This document shows positions 36,501 through 47,730 of a stretch of DNA of 64,000 nt, piece after piece. The position numbers and the translations under genes were made by a program. Under the pieces are notes generated by a model. It had not been told where the DNA came from, did no database searches, and saw only the letters and a program-made list of their open reading frames with translations. How positions within the stretch are numbered: the first letter of the stretch is position 1; each line of letters begins with the position of its first letter. Source of the stretch: Mercurialis annua (Eukaryota; Streptophyta; Magnoliopsida; Malpighiales; Euphorbiaceae); the NCBI RefSeq assembly GCF_937616625.2, contig NC_065570.1, forward strand, positions 52,691,665 to 52,755,664. The letters run 5' to 3'.

Positions 36501-39500
36501 GTTGGTGTCTCCAGAGAACCCATTTATGTAAATAGTTCATCTTCTTCTAATTTTGACAAGTCCCGTGGATGGTTCCCTCCATTTGCTCTTTCTTTTGTTG
36601 CTGCGCCTACTTTCTTTCTGAGTTTGCATCTAAAGCTGCTTATGGAACATAGTGCTACTCACATCAGCTTTCAGGATCAGAATGCATTAGAGCATCCAGA
36701 AAATTCTTGTAATCTACTGGCAGATGACTGCTACAGTGTAGAAGATTGTGCAAAGAAACATTCAGAGTGCACCCCTTATAACAATTCCAAGGCTTCTTCC
36801 AGGGATGCAGAGTCTTATGAGTTCCTATCTTTTTCTAAAACAGAGCCACAAGCTGTTGGGATTTCTATTAATAATGCTGGAGATGGGATGAAGTCCTTGC
36901 TAAAGCAGCAAAATGTCAATATCCATACTCAACCTTCTGCTATCTCCAATGATTCTGGAGAATTTGGTGGAGATGATACTGTCTTGCCGCGGAAGTGGCA
37001 ATGTCATCATTCAGAGTCTAAACAATGTGATGTATCACCAAAGGCAGTAGTTGAGCGAGTGGACTGCAGTACTGGTCCTCATTCTATTCTAAATGGTATT
37101 AGAGTTGAAATTCCATCGTGCAATCAATTTGATAAGCATAATGATAAGGAATTACATGGTGCTCAACAATCTGCTGATTTATCTTGGAATATGAATGGTG
37201 GCATCATTCCTAGTCCAAACCCTACTGCTCGCAGAAGTACCTGGCATCGAAATAGAAGTAATTCAACATCTTTTGGACACCAGGCACATGGATGGTCAAA
37301 CGGAAGGGGTGACTTTCTCCAGAATAATTTTGGTAATGGACCGAAGAAACCACGGACTCAGGTCTCATATGCATTGCCTTTTGGAGGTTTTGATTATAGC
37401 GCAAAGCATAAAGGCTATCCACAGAAAGGAATTTCACATAAGCGAATCAGGACAGCTAATGAGAAGCGGTCATCAGATCTTTCTAGAGGTTCTGAAAGGA
37501 ACTTTGAGGAGTTGTCTTGTGAAGCAAATGTTTTGATTACACTTGGTGACAGAGGGATTAGAGTTTGTGGGGCACAAGTTGTATTGGAGCTTTTCGATCA
37601 TAATGAGTGGAAGCTTGCAATAAAACTTTCAGGGATGACAAAGTATTCGTACAAGGCACATCAGTTTCTGCAGCCTGGCTCGACAAACCGGTATACACAT
37701 GCTATGATGTGGAAAGGAGGAAAGGAGTGGATTTTGGAGTTTCCTGACAGAAGTCAGTGGGCACTTTTCAAAGAGATGCATGAAGAGTGCTACAATCGGA
37801 ATATCCATGCTGCATCAGTTAAAAATATCCCAATTCCTGGAGTTCGCTTGATTGAGGAAGATGATGACAGTGGACTTGAAGTTCCATTTGTTCGGCATTT
37901 TTCTAAGTATTTTCGGCAGGTTGAAACTGATACCGAGATGGCTTTGGATCCATCAAGGGTACTGTATGACATTGATAGCGATGATGAGCAGTGGCTATCC
38001 AACAATATAATGCCTTCAGAAGTTCCTAACGGTAGTTTGCGGGATATCTCTGAGGAAAGTTTTGAGAAGACAATGAATATGTTTGAGAGATTTGCATTTT
38101 CTCAACAACGTGACCAGTTCACATCGGATGAAATAGAGGAGCTTATGGCTGGAGTGGGCTCAATGGAAGCAATAAAAGCTGTTTATGACTATTGGCTGCA
38201 GAAGAGGCAGAGGAAGGGAATGCCTTTAATCCGTCATCTACAGGTGCCTTCTGAATACTCTATATTTCCTGTTGGTTAATTGTGTTTATTCAGATATGCA
38301 AGGAGTCGATTTGGCTCGGTTATAATAGTATAAAATGATAGATATTATGTTCTCTTCGCATAAAGTTGCATTGTGGATATGCAGAAATTATTGTGGTTTT
38401 AAAAAAACTATAATTTTTCCTTCTTGCTGCATATCTTCTACTGTCATTCAAGAACGTAATGATTAGAAACTGGACTAGATACATGGAAAAGATATTTTAT
38501 CTTGGCAATTTAATAGGAAGGCAGATGATATGTGTTCAAAGACGTAAACCGGAAAAAACAAGTGGAAGTATTTTTAGAAAGACAGAGACAAGAATCAAAT
38601 TCTTTATATGGGATCATTCACAAATTACGATCCTATATTTTTTCACCGACGTTTTTTTTTTCAAATATATGTTTCTGCATGTGTCTACCCTAAACATCGC
38701 GACTGCTAAATTCATGGCTGATTTTTCCGTCAGGGAACTCTCGGCAGTCTTCTTTCCTTATTTGTTCTTCCTTTCTTAAGGTCTGACATATTTAATGTAT
38801 AGTCTTAGACTCTTAGTAATCTGACAGCTGTACTCCTTGAACCAGTACCTCAGGTACCATGGTAAAGCTGGTATATATGGGTAAATAAATGGAATACACC
38901 TGAACATAGCGCACAAAAATGGAATATTCATTTACCCAGTCAAATTGTTATTCCTTATTCCTTGCCCCTCTCCTGTTTCCTTTGAGCTCTTTTTTTTTCA
39001 ACCGTGGTTCTGAACTATAACTGACTGAAAGATGAGACTGTTTGAATGACAAGAATGCTTGTTTGAGTTATGCAATTTGCATATTGTTGAGTTCAATTGA
39101 GAGAGTGTTCATGATGAATGCTGGCTCAAATTGATGAATCCTTCGGTGCGAAGGATGGAAAGAAATTAGTTTGGTTTCTCTTGGTACTTGTTGGGAACTT
39201 TTTCTTTTCCTTTCTATTGCTAGGTTGTTAGTTAGTTTTGATGGTACAGACATTATAGTAAATATGATTATGACATGTGTGGTAACAGTTGATGGATTTC
39301 ACAATTCAGAGTGGCATTGAAGTCTCTCTCTCTCTCTCTCTCGGGCACACAAAGATATAAAAAATCTGAGACTTGTGGATATAACTGATGAATTTGTTGA
39401 TCTGGTCTGCAATTTCATGTTGTAGCCCTCTCTGTTTAACATATGGAGGTGATTTAGAATTTTGATCCAGTCCTCTTTGTTTGTTTCTGGTTGTCATCTA

Positions 39501-40827
39501 GCTTAATGAAGGCATATTTGAACAATTTCATTAGCTCTTAGTGCGTAGACTCTTTCTATTATTTTCAGTTTTTGTGCTTTGCTTGTGTTCAGTTGAGTTG
39601 TACATGCTATATTCTTATGCAGTGAAAAGCATGGTTAAAATAAAACGCACAGGCTCAATCTGGGAGGTTTTCCATTTGCACAACCTTAAGTTTTCCATTT
39701 GCACATCCTTGATATGATGCTGATTAAATATTTTAGCGTTGTTTGCCAAAGTATTGCATGAGGATGGGGATAGTTTTTTTGTTCTTTTCAGCCAAGTTTG
39801 GTTTATACTCTGTGATCAGGTGTATATTTTTTGTATTTTCTTTTTGAGTAAAACATTATTTTTAACGTGAATGCTTTAAATGCATATTCAGCCACCGCTA
39901 TGGGAAAGGTATCAGCAACAAGTGAGGGAGTGGGAGCTAAAAATGACAAAGTGTAACACCGCCATCTCTCATGGATGTCGTGATAAGGTTGCATCAATCG
40001 AGAAGCCTCCCATGTATGCTTTCTGCTTGAAGCCGCGGGGGTTGGAAGTGCCCAACAAGGGATCTAAACATAGGTCACATAGAAAAATTTCAGTTCCTGG
40101 GCAAAGGAATACCTTATCTGCAGATCATGACGGCTTCTATGCTTATGGTAATATTATTTACCCTCCAGCATTATATACCAAGTTTTACTATCCCATTGTT
40201 ATGCTTGCAAATTTTTTCCCAACCCAATTATATTTGTTTCATCCAGGAAGAAGATTGAATGGGTTTGCTTCAGGGGATGACAAGGTTTTATACCAAGGAC
40301 ATTACTATGAACCTTTTGACGAGTCTCCATTGTCTCAGATATCACCAAGAACGTTTTCACCTCGGGATGGAGGCGGCAAAGGATATTTTTCAATGAGCAG
40401 TGATAGGTACGATAGAAGTCGCATCCAGAAGCTTCACAGGATCAAGTCAAGGAAACCTGGGGCTTATGCCTTTCCTAATGATACTCAGATGGTTCCTTCA
40501 TATGAGGACAGAACTTTTGACAAGAGAAATGGCTTTGACCGGTGGAATATCGGCTTCTCTGAGTGGCCAAGCCAGCGTAATTACTACTTGGATGGCCCTC
40601 TTAGCCATGGTCATGAACAGTTTGACAGTTCAGATGTTGAGGAATTCCGGTTACATGATGCTTCTGGTGAAGCACAATATGCACGTAAATTGGCTAAATT
40701 CAAGAGAGAAAAGGCTCAGAGATTGCTTTATAGAGCAGATCTAGCTATTCACAAGGCTGTGGTTGCCCTCATGACTGCTGAGGCGATCAAAGTTTCTTCT
40801 GAAGATTTAACTAGTGATGATGGGTAG
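33548..40827 (+). CDS. EPCR1: Enhancer-of-polycomb-related chromatin protein (EPCR1 type)
   Basis: Four coding exons (33548-36055, 36465-38243, 39892-40147, 40247-40827) encode about 1707 residues. The start MEDRIENSHEPEI is chosen because the frame opens upstream only with a non-ATG codon. The first part is basic, with likely nuclear signals (KRSRKRKD near residue 240). Residues about 370-440 form a Tudor-like module (YWVLNRRIKVFWPLDQSWYY...YDDRDEEWI). The C-terminal third has enhancer-of-polycomb signatures: LYDIDSDDEQWLS near 1335 and YWLQKRQRKGMPLIRHLQ near 1408, then PPLWERYQQQ in the next exon. In Arabidopsis the relatives EPCR1/EPCR2 belong to the PEAT complex (PWWP, EPCR, ARID, TRB), which controls histone acetylation and heterochromatin silencing. 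The length matches the longer paralogue (At4g32620). The 1.65-kb second coding intron has a CT microsatellite, and the 99-nt last intron is open in frame. Confidence 0.92.
36068..36110. repeat. AT dinucleotide microsatellite
   Basis: An interrupted run of AT units with TCTAT interruptions lies a few bases after the donor of the first coding intron of EPCR. Confidence 0.85.
39322..39342. repeat. CT dinucleotide microsatellite
   Basis: About ten CT units lie in the second coding intron of EPCR (intron 38244-39891). Length variation would not affect coding. Confidence 0.9.
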
Positions 40828-42180
40828 AAGGGGAAAAGCAAGAGATAACATGTGTAGAAAATTTGCCAAGCCCTCCAGCTTCCAATGTGAAGCCTAAGAT
40901 TTCAGTGTTAGTCTTCAAAGTTTTTGCTGGGGCAATGTGGTGTGTCATTTTCCCATGAAGGCTGGCCTTTTTGTCATTCACCAATGCTTCCGGATGAAGG
41001 GCTTTTAACAGGACTACTGTGGCAGGTAGAGGGGAGAATTTTTTTTTGCTTCTGGCCCCTTTTGTCATTGTCATGGAAGTTTTGGTGTGATTCCACAGTT
41101 CATCTACAGGCTAGGTTTTTGTTCCCAGCAGCAGGATCATGTGCGATTGACCCTGCAGGTAAGGGGTGTATGAAATTTGGCTACGAGTCTTTGTACAGAT
41201 TTTTTTCATTTCCTAGTTTCTTTCTGTCTTAACCTTGATATCAAAGTAGCAGCTGGCCAAATAAGCAACACCCCTTGGGAAGTGAGTTGTGAATTCCTGT
41301 CTGATTGAATGGTTGAACATTCACTAGATAGATATGTAACAAGCAGAGCATGTTAAAATCTAGAAAAAGAAGAGGGATTAAAATTCTGTAAGTAAATGAT
41401 CTTATAATTTTTCATACAAATTAATTGGAGTATCAGAGTTGTAGATGTTTTCATGTTTCCCTATTCTTGGCAATGTTTAGTTGCGTTAAATATGGATAGG
41501 TATGGAGAAATGTGTGCACACAGTTCTAATATGTTTGACACGTGTTCAGTTGGATTAAAAAAAAAAGACAAAATTCTGGAGAGAAGGGCGTGTCTCAGCT
41601 TTTTGATCTGTCTCATACAAGTCATAAGTTATATGTTTTTCTCAGGACGTATGATTGTATAGTATATAGCTAATGTAATTTTATGTTATTTGGCAGTCTG
41701 GCTATTTGATGGTATTGTTGTTGCCGCTTTTTGTGGTTGTGATAAGGCCATTACCCAGTAGTTTGCTGGTTGCTGATATTTTTTTTCTTTTTTGAAATAA
41801 CAAAAATTGGATAGAATAAGTCCCGTTTCTGTTTCTATCTTGATGTAACAGCTGGTGTTTGTCATGTAATTAGATTTTTGTTCTTTTTTTTCTTTTGACG
41901 ATCTATCTCCCGTATATGACCCTCATTTTTGCAAGCATCGCTCCAAGTGTTTTGTTGTTAATGATGGTGGGTATGAGTAGAATAATATTTCATGCTGGTG
42001 GATCAACATTGAAGTTGGTTCCTGCGGTAGACGTTGTAATTTGATTTCCAAATGCAGTTGTAATTTCAGGTTTTTGTTATTGTCATGACAACAGCACCTC
42101 AATGGAGGCGAATGTTAATATGTTATTGATTAAGCATTCGGCATTTTGTTTTATGGTCATTTTTTTGTAGTTGTTGAAAC

Positions 42181-43290
42181 CAGTGTTTTAAAAACCGGAC
42201 CGGACCGGACGGTCCGACCGCCAACCGGCTGCTCAAACGGTTCAAAACACACCTTTGAACCGGAAATCCGGTTCAACCGGATTGAACCGCTTAGAACCGC
42301 CTGAACCGCTGAACCGGAAAAAATATAGAAACCGGGCGGTTTCTATTAAAACGAAATTGTAAACCATTTTATCCAAAATTAGGATTTTCTTCAGATTTCA
42401 CTTTTCACTACTCTATCAAAACACCGTTCTAAATTACAAAACCATCCGGTTGTTGAGAAATTTTTGAGAAAAAACATAAAAAGAAGGACGAGAGAAGTCA
42501 GAACTGAAGGGTCCACATATTTTTTTTCCTTTTGAATCCATTAGACAGAAATAATTTCAAACCCACGCCAGATCTAGTAAACCGCTGGTGCTGCTCTCTC
42601 CTTATAAGCTGCCGGTGTCGTTTTCTTTTCCTTTGCTTGTTAAACTTCATCTTTTTAGTCATTTTTGATTTTTGGAGGAAAGGTAGAAGGCACTTGCAGA
42701 GAGATGTTAATATTAAGCAAAAGAAAATAGGTTATTCACGTGAAGGGTGAAGGTGGAGGTAGACATGTGGGTCCAACTGTCTTGGCTTTTGTGTCTAGAG
42801 TAGGGTTACTTAAATATTTGAATTTCTAATTAACTACTCCCTCCGTCCCAATAGAGTTGTCCACTTTGCCTTTATCACACAGTTTAAGAAAAGCAATTAT
42901 TGTTTATAGATTTTGTAAATTTTTTCTTACTTTTCTTGTCCTACCCCTATTTAATATAGGGTCCACTTACTATTTACTTCTAATTTACTCATTAGTGGAT
43001 CTTTTATAGGGGTAATATAGAAAAATTATGTGTAAAAGTTAATTATTTTTTGAAAGTGGACAAGAGTTTTAGGACAAAAAATTTTCTCAAAGTGGACAAC
43101 TCTATTGGGACGGAGGGAGTATTAGTTATATAGTTCTTTTCAAGAGATATATAATATATATCAGATATATAGTTATATGACTGATTGCTGTGTATAACTT
43201 TTTTAATACATATTCACCTAACCGGTTCAACCGGTTGGACCGGTTGGACCGTGATTCGTTGACCACACCGGTTCGGTTTTTAAAACACTG
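42181..43290. mobile_element. hAT-like non-autonomous element carrying a nested MITE
   Basis: Ends are CAGTGTTTTAAAAACCGG and CGGTTTTTAAAACACTG, inverted, and the CAGTG start is typical of hAT. Flanking 8-mers are GTTGAAAC (42173-42180) and GTTGAAAT (43291-43298), a 7-of-8 match consistent with an 8-bp duplication. The left interior has tandem ACCGG-type units. A Stowaway MITE (42837-43119) is inserted in it. No transposase frame was found. Confidence 0.8.
42837..43119. mobile_element. Stowaway-type MITE (family A), uninterrupted 283-bp copy
   Basis: Starts CTCCCTCCGTCCC and ends GGGACGGAGGGAG, flanked by TA on both sides. It matches the host parts of the element at 7111-7689 almost base for base, but lacks the family B insertion. 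It therefore serves as an empty-site reference. Confidence 0.88.
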
Positions 43291-43460
43291 GTTGAAATCT
43301 AGATTGATTGTCCAGCTTGTAGGTGGAAGCTCTTTTTAGTATTTACTGGGTCTTGATGTTGTGCAGCTTTTTTCTTAAATGCAGCTTGGTGCTCTCTTTC
43401 TAGTGTTTCTTTTATTATTAATTTATTATTACAAAGTTGGATCATATCAATAACTCATTT

Positions 43461-43679
43461 GCCATGTTTGGTTTATGGAATAGGTCCGGAATAGAATAGC
43501 TATTCCGTATTGCATATTTATTCCTTATTTTGGTTCATGGAATAAAAACTCCATGGAATTGCTATTCTATAATTTTGTAGAATAACTATTCCTCTTAAAA
43601 AGTAAAGAATAGGTATTCTATTTCTCATGTAATAGCTATTTTATTACATGCTATTGCATTCCATGAACTAAACATGGCC
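43461..43679. mobile_element. Small MITE with GCCATGTTTGGTT ends
   Basis: The left end GCCATGTTTGGTTTATGGAAT and the right end ATTCCATGAACTAAACATGGCC are inverted copies, and the interior repeats GGAATAG/CTATTCC words, so the whole 219 bp can fold back. The ends resemble PIF/Harbinger Tourist elements, but the flanking trinucleotide is unclear. Confidence 0.6.
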
Positions 43680-44776
43680 ATTATATTAAAGGAGAGCACC
43701 AAGCCACACCAAAGAGCATTAAATGTAACACATGAATCTCAGTAAATGGTTTATTTAATTTAACCCTTTTTTTAACATTTCAAGTGTTTTATCTTGAGTA
43801 TCTTGTATTGGTTTAAGAAGTTGAGCCAGTTGAAAAGATTTAATTATATTTTTTTATCTAAAATTAATTATTATTAAATCATATTCCTTATCTCTTAAAA
43901 GAAAGGCCAAATCCTCAAAAAATACCTAACCATTTCGATTTGTGGCAATTATAGCCAAATTTTTTAAAATTGTCAAATATAACCCGTTTTTGAATATTGT
44001 GTTCTTTTTATAGCCAATTTTAAGTTTGACCAGTTCACTTGCCAGCATGTTATCCACTCAAGCCGTAACAAAGCAAAACGCCGTCGTATCGTAGATGATA
44101 TGGCATATTTTTACTCAGACCGAACCTCTAGTTGAATCATAAGAACCTAACCAAACATCAACCCACGCCCAAGAGGAAAAAAAGAAGCGATGCGTTTTGT
44201 TTTAATAAACCCTTGCGCTTCTTCTTCTTTTCTAATAACTATCGATTCTGAAACAAAAAAAACCCTAATTCTGAATTGATAAGTATAGTAAATTATGAAA
44301 GATTATTTATTTTTTGTAATTAATTGGACAATGAATTTTAACTTGATATTTAAATAGATGAATTAGTGAAATGTAACTATCATGTTACGAATATTATATC
44401 GACGTTCTACGAGTGTATAAAATTACAAAGAAGAATATATAATCTTTTAATTAATATTAAAAATATGTAATTAAACTATAAAATGATTGAACAAGGTTTA
44501 TTTATTTACAAGCAATCTTATTATTCATAATTCTAAAGTTCTCAGCAATAATGTATTTCATTCATTTATTTTAAGAAGAAAAGCAAATATCAAATATGAT
44601 ACTTTTCTTTCCTAAAAAAAGTGACACTTTTCAGGTCAAATAATAGAACTAATGAACAATGAAAACTATTGTTTGTTATGTACAAGAATGGCACAAATTA
44701 AGAAATTCAAATAACAAAATAGAAATTAGTCTATTTCTGTACCTTCAAACCAAAAAATTCTACTTTATAGAAACAA

Positions 44777-44830
44777 CTAGCTTTAGTCCCGTGCGTTGCA
44801 CGATTTTTTTAAGAGAAAATAACAAAATTA
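44777..44830 (-). mobile_element. Helitron 3' terminus (5' end not established)
   Basis: Read on the minus strand the sequence is CGTGCAACGCACGGGACTAAAGCTAG followed by T, a standard plant Helitron 3' end: a short GC hairpin about ten bases before CTAG, inserted before T. The 5' end should lie to the right. A possible TCTACTATGAGAA start at 49716 (minus strand) would make an element of about 4.9 kb, but it is preceded by G rather than A, so this is only a guess. Confidence 0.6.
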
Positions 44831-45359
44831 CCAAAAATTGGACTTCAATTACATCAATTGCCATTTACCTCACCTATTTTACATTTCTACCACAAAACAT
44901 AAAAACTTTACATTCATGCCATCTTAATAGAATGAAGACACGCGTACATATCTTTCTCACCTAACACTGTTTTATTTTTTAAATATGTGTCCTGACGCGC
45001 GTCAGATTAGCATCAGCCTCAAACTTATGCATACGTCTTCTGCATACACAATTTTTTTATTTGTTTTTTTAATAAAACAAGTAACTTATTTGACTATACT
45101 ACTATTTTGCCGTTAATTATTTTTCTTGTGTCCAGCCACCTTTACTTAATGTTCTTTAACATCAGCTGTTGAGGAACTGTTGAGATTTGCATGGAATTTA
45201 ATCATCCTTTTTAATGGAACATGCATAATGCTTTCCATATAACTTATTTTCTGTGGATATAAAAATATTAAATATAAATATATTAAATTTTAAAAATATA
45301 AAAATACATAAATGATTTAATTTTTTTAAAAGTATAATTTTAAAAATTATTTATCAAAT

Positions 45360-45790
45360 ATATTATTGTATCAAATATGTATCTATTATGAATATTTTTT
45401 TAAAAATATCATGTATAAATTATGTATTAACGATGTATCTTATTCAGTACATTTAAAAAAAATATTTTTTTTATAAATTATGTAGTAAAAAATGTATCTA
45501 CCATATATAAATTATCAGAGATGTATCAAATGTGTCTTGAAGATGTATAAAATATGTATAAAAAATATATATAATAAAATAAAATAAAAGATATTGTAAA
45601 AAAATGCATTTATCATGTATAAATTATGTATCATTGATGTATCGATTAAGTACATTTAAAAATGTATATATCATGTTTTTTTTATAAATAGCATGTATAA
45701 ATTATGTATCACATATGTATCATGTATGTATCACATGTGTCGGAAATGTATCAAATATGTATCAAAAATATATCCATGATATAACATTTT
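45360..45790. repeat. Degenerate ATGTATC-type tandem repeat
   Basis: Words such as ATGTATCA, ATGTATAAATTATGTATC and AATATGTATCAAA recur more than fifteen times with irregular spacing. The pattern looks like a decayed minisatellite. No coding potential. Confidence 0.65.
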
Positions 45791-47300
45791 GATAGTCATC
45801 TATTCATAACATAAATGACAATAAATAATTGAATTAGTCGGTTGATTCAGTTAAATCGATAAAAATAAAAGAGAACAATTTAAAACAATCCATTGTGTTT
45901 AAATTATATAGTAGATATATCAAATATGTATCGAAAATGAATCATATATTATGTAATAATAATACTAATCAAATTGACTAAATTTTTCAAAATACGAAAA
46001 TGAACCGATCTAATAAGTCGAATGAATCGATTAAATCGATAAAAATAAAATATAATAATTTAAAAAATTAATTAATCCGGTTACTTAAACTCAAATTACT
46101 ACATTTAATTAATTTTTTCGATCCAAAATTTTGAAAATAATAATAATTAAAAGGTATACTCATGTAATTCTCACTCATTAACACTCATTAATTTTGTAGT
46201 TTAAATCTTGCCCTGTCCTCCTTACCCTCTTTCTTTCTCATTAATAAGATGGTGAAGCCAATAACGTCACTTCGTTCACCAACCACCCCTACCCACTATT
46301 CAATTGAACAGTTGGTGAAGCCTCACCATTAAAACTCTATTCCCTCCCTTTACCCAATCCTTTTTTCTTTGCAATACTGAGCTAAAACGACACTGCATGC
46401 CATGTTGTCTGAACCGCAACAGCAGCCTAAAACGGCAGGGAATTTCTAGGGAGGAAGGACAGTATGTGTTTTGTAGAAGATGGCACTAAATGAAAACTAA
46501 ATGAATTTTGTGGTATTAATTGATATGATAATGATAACAAAGAAATAACTATAGCTAAGATGGTAATTGGTGAAAAAGAATTATGATTTATGACTTTTCT
46601 TGTTATTTTCTCTTTTTTTAATTATTAATATATTTAAATATTACAATTAGTAGAGCTTTGTTTATAGTTTTTATTTGGATACACCCTTTTTTTTATCAAA
46701 ATTTGGATAATTTTTTGATTATTTATAAGCTAACGTATATTGTATACATTTGTTTAATTTTAATAGGTCGTTATGTTTTATTTTGATAAATTAATGTTCA
46801 TTTTAATTATTTTGAAAGATATATGAAAAATTATTTAAATTAAAAGTTTCAAGTTTTATATTAATAATTTTAATACCGCATTCATAAAGATTAAATTTTT
46901 GTAACTCATAACCAATACAGAAGTCAAATCTTATTCACGTTCATTAACCAATCAAGCCGAATTGTTTTTTTATTAAGAAATCTACAATCCATTGTAACTT
47001 AATTCCCATCTTAACATTTAATTAATATAATATAATTGATCATATTAGCAAAATCAAATAAGGTAGTATAACAATTCAAAATATATAATATTAAATTAGA
47101 AAGTGCCAATTAATTGCAAAACTGATTTATTCTATTTAACATATCATTTGTATTAGTTAGATTGTTATTTCTTATCAAAATAAAAACATTCATTTTGTAG
47201 CAAATTATTTGTTTTCAATCCTATCGCTCAATCAATATTGTTTAATTATATTAGCAAAATTAGATAAAATAATATTAGTAATTAATTTATTATAATTAAG

Positions 47301-47730
47301 AAAAAATGTTGTTAACGAATTTGATTAACAATCAATTAATGGATTAAATTTGCAAATCACAACATATAAGCTAAAAAAATATTATTCAAATTTAAACATA
47401 AAAAGGTAATCAAATTAGTACTATTTTTACCATACCAATTAAAAATAAATACTATTGACTTACTGTAATTAAAAAAACGTTGTTACCAAATTTGATTAAC
47501 AATCAATTAATATAAGCTAAACAAAAGTTATTCAAATTTAAAACTAAAAAGATAACCAAATTACTTTTTTTACCATACCAATTAAAAATAAATATTATTA
47601 TAAATAAAAAAAATTGTTATCAAATTTGATAGCAATGAATTACTGAATTAAATTTGCATATCTCTACATATAAGCTAAAAGAAATATTATTCGGATTTAA
47701 ATCTGCAAAGATAACCAAATAACAAATTTA
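47301..47730. repeat. Three imperfect tandem units in AT-rich DNA
   Basis: Units begin at 47301, 47471 and about 47604, each opening with a run of A then a TTGTTA word, followed in order by AATTTGATTAACAATCAATTA, TATAAGCTAAA, TATTCAAATTTAAA and GATAACCAAAT. The first is about 170 bp. The second lacks about 36 bp in the middle. The third keeps the ATTAAATTTGCA segment. More distant copies follow near 48220-48360. Confidence 0.65.

Noticed and set aside
38244..39891. Possible extra exons in the 1.65-kb EPCR intron
   Set aside because: The flanking exons join as IRHLQ-PPLWER in phase 0, exactly as expected for the family, leaving no gap to fill.
44659..44964. 101-codon open frame across the Helitron terminus
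   Set aside because: It crosses the CTAG end of the Helitron and has no recognisable content.
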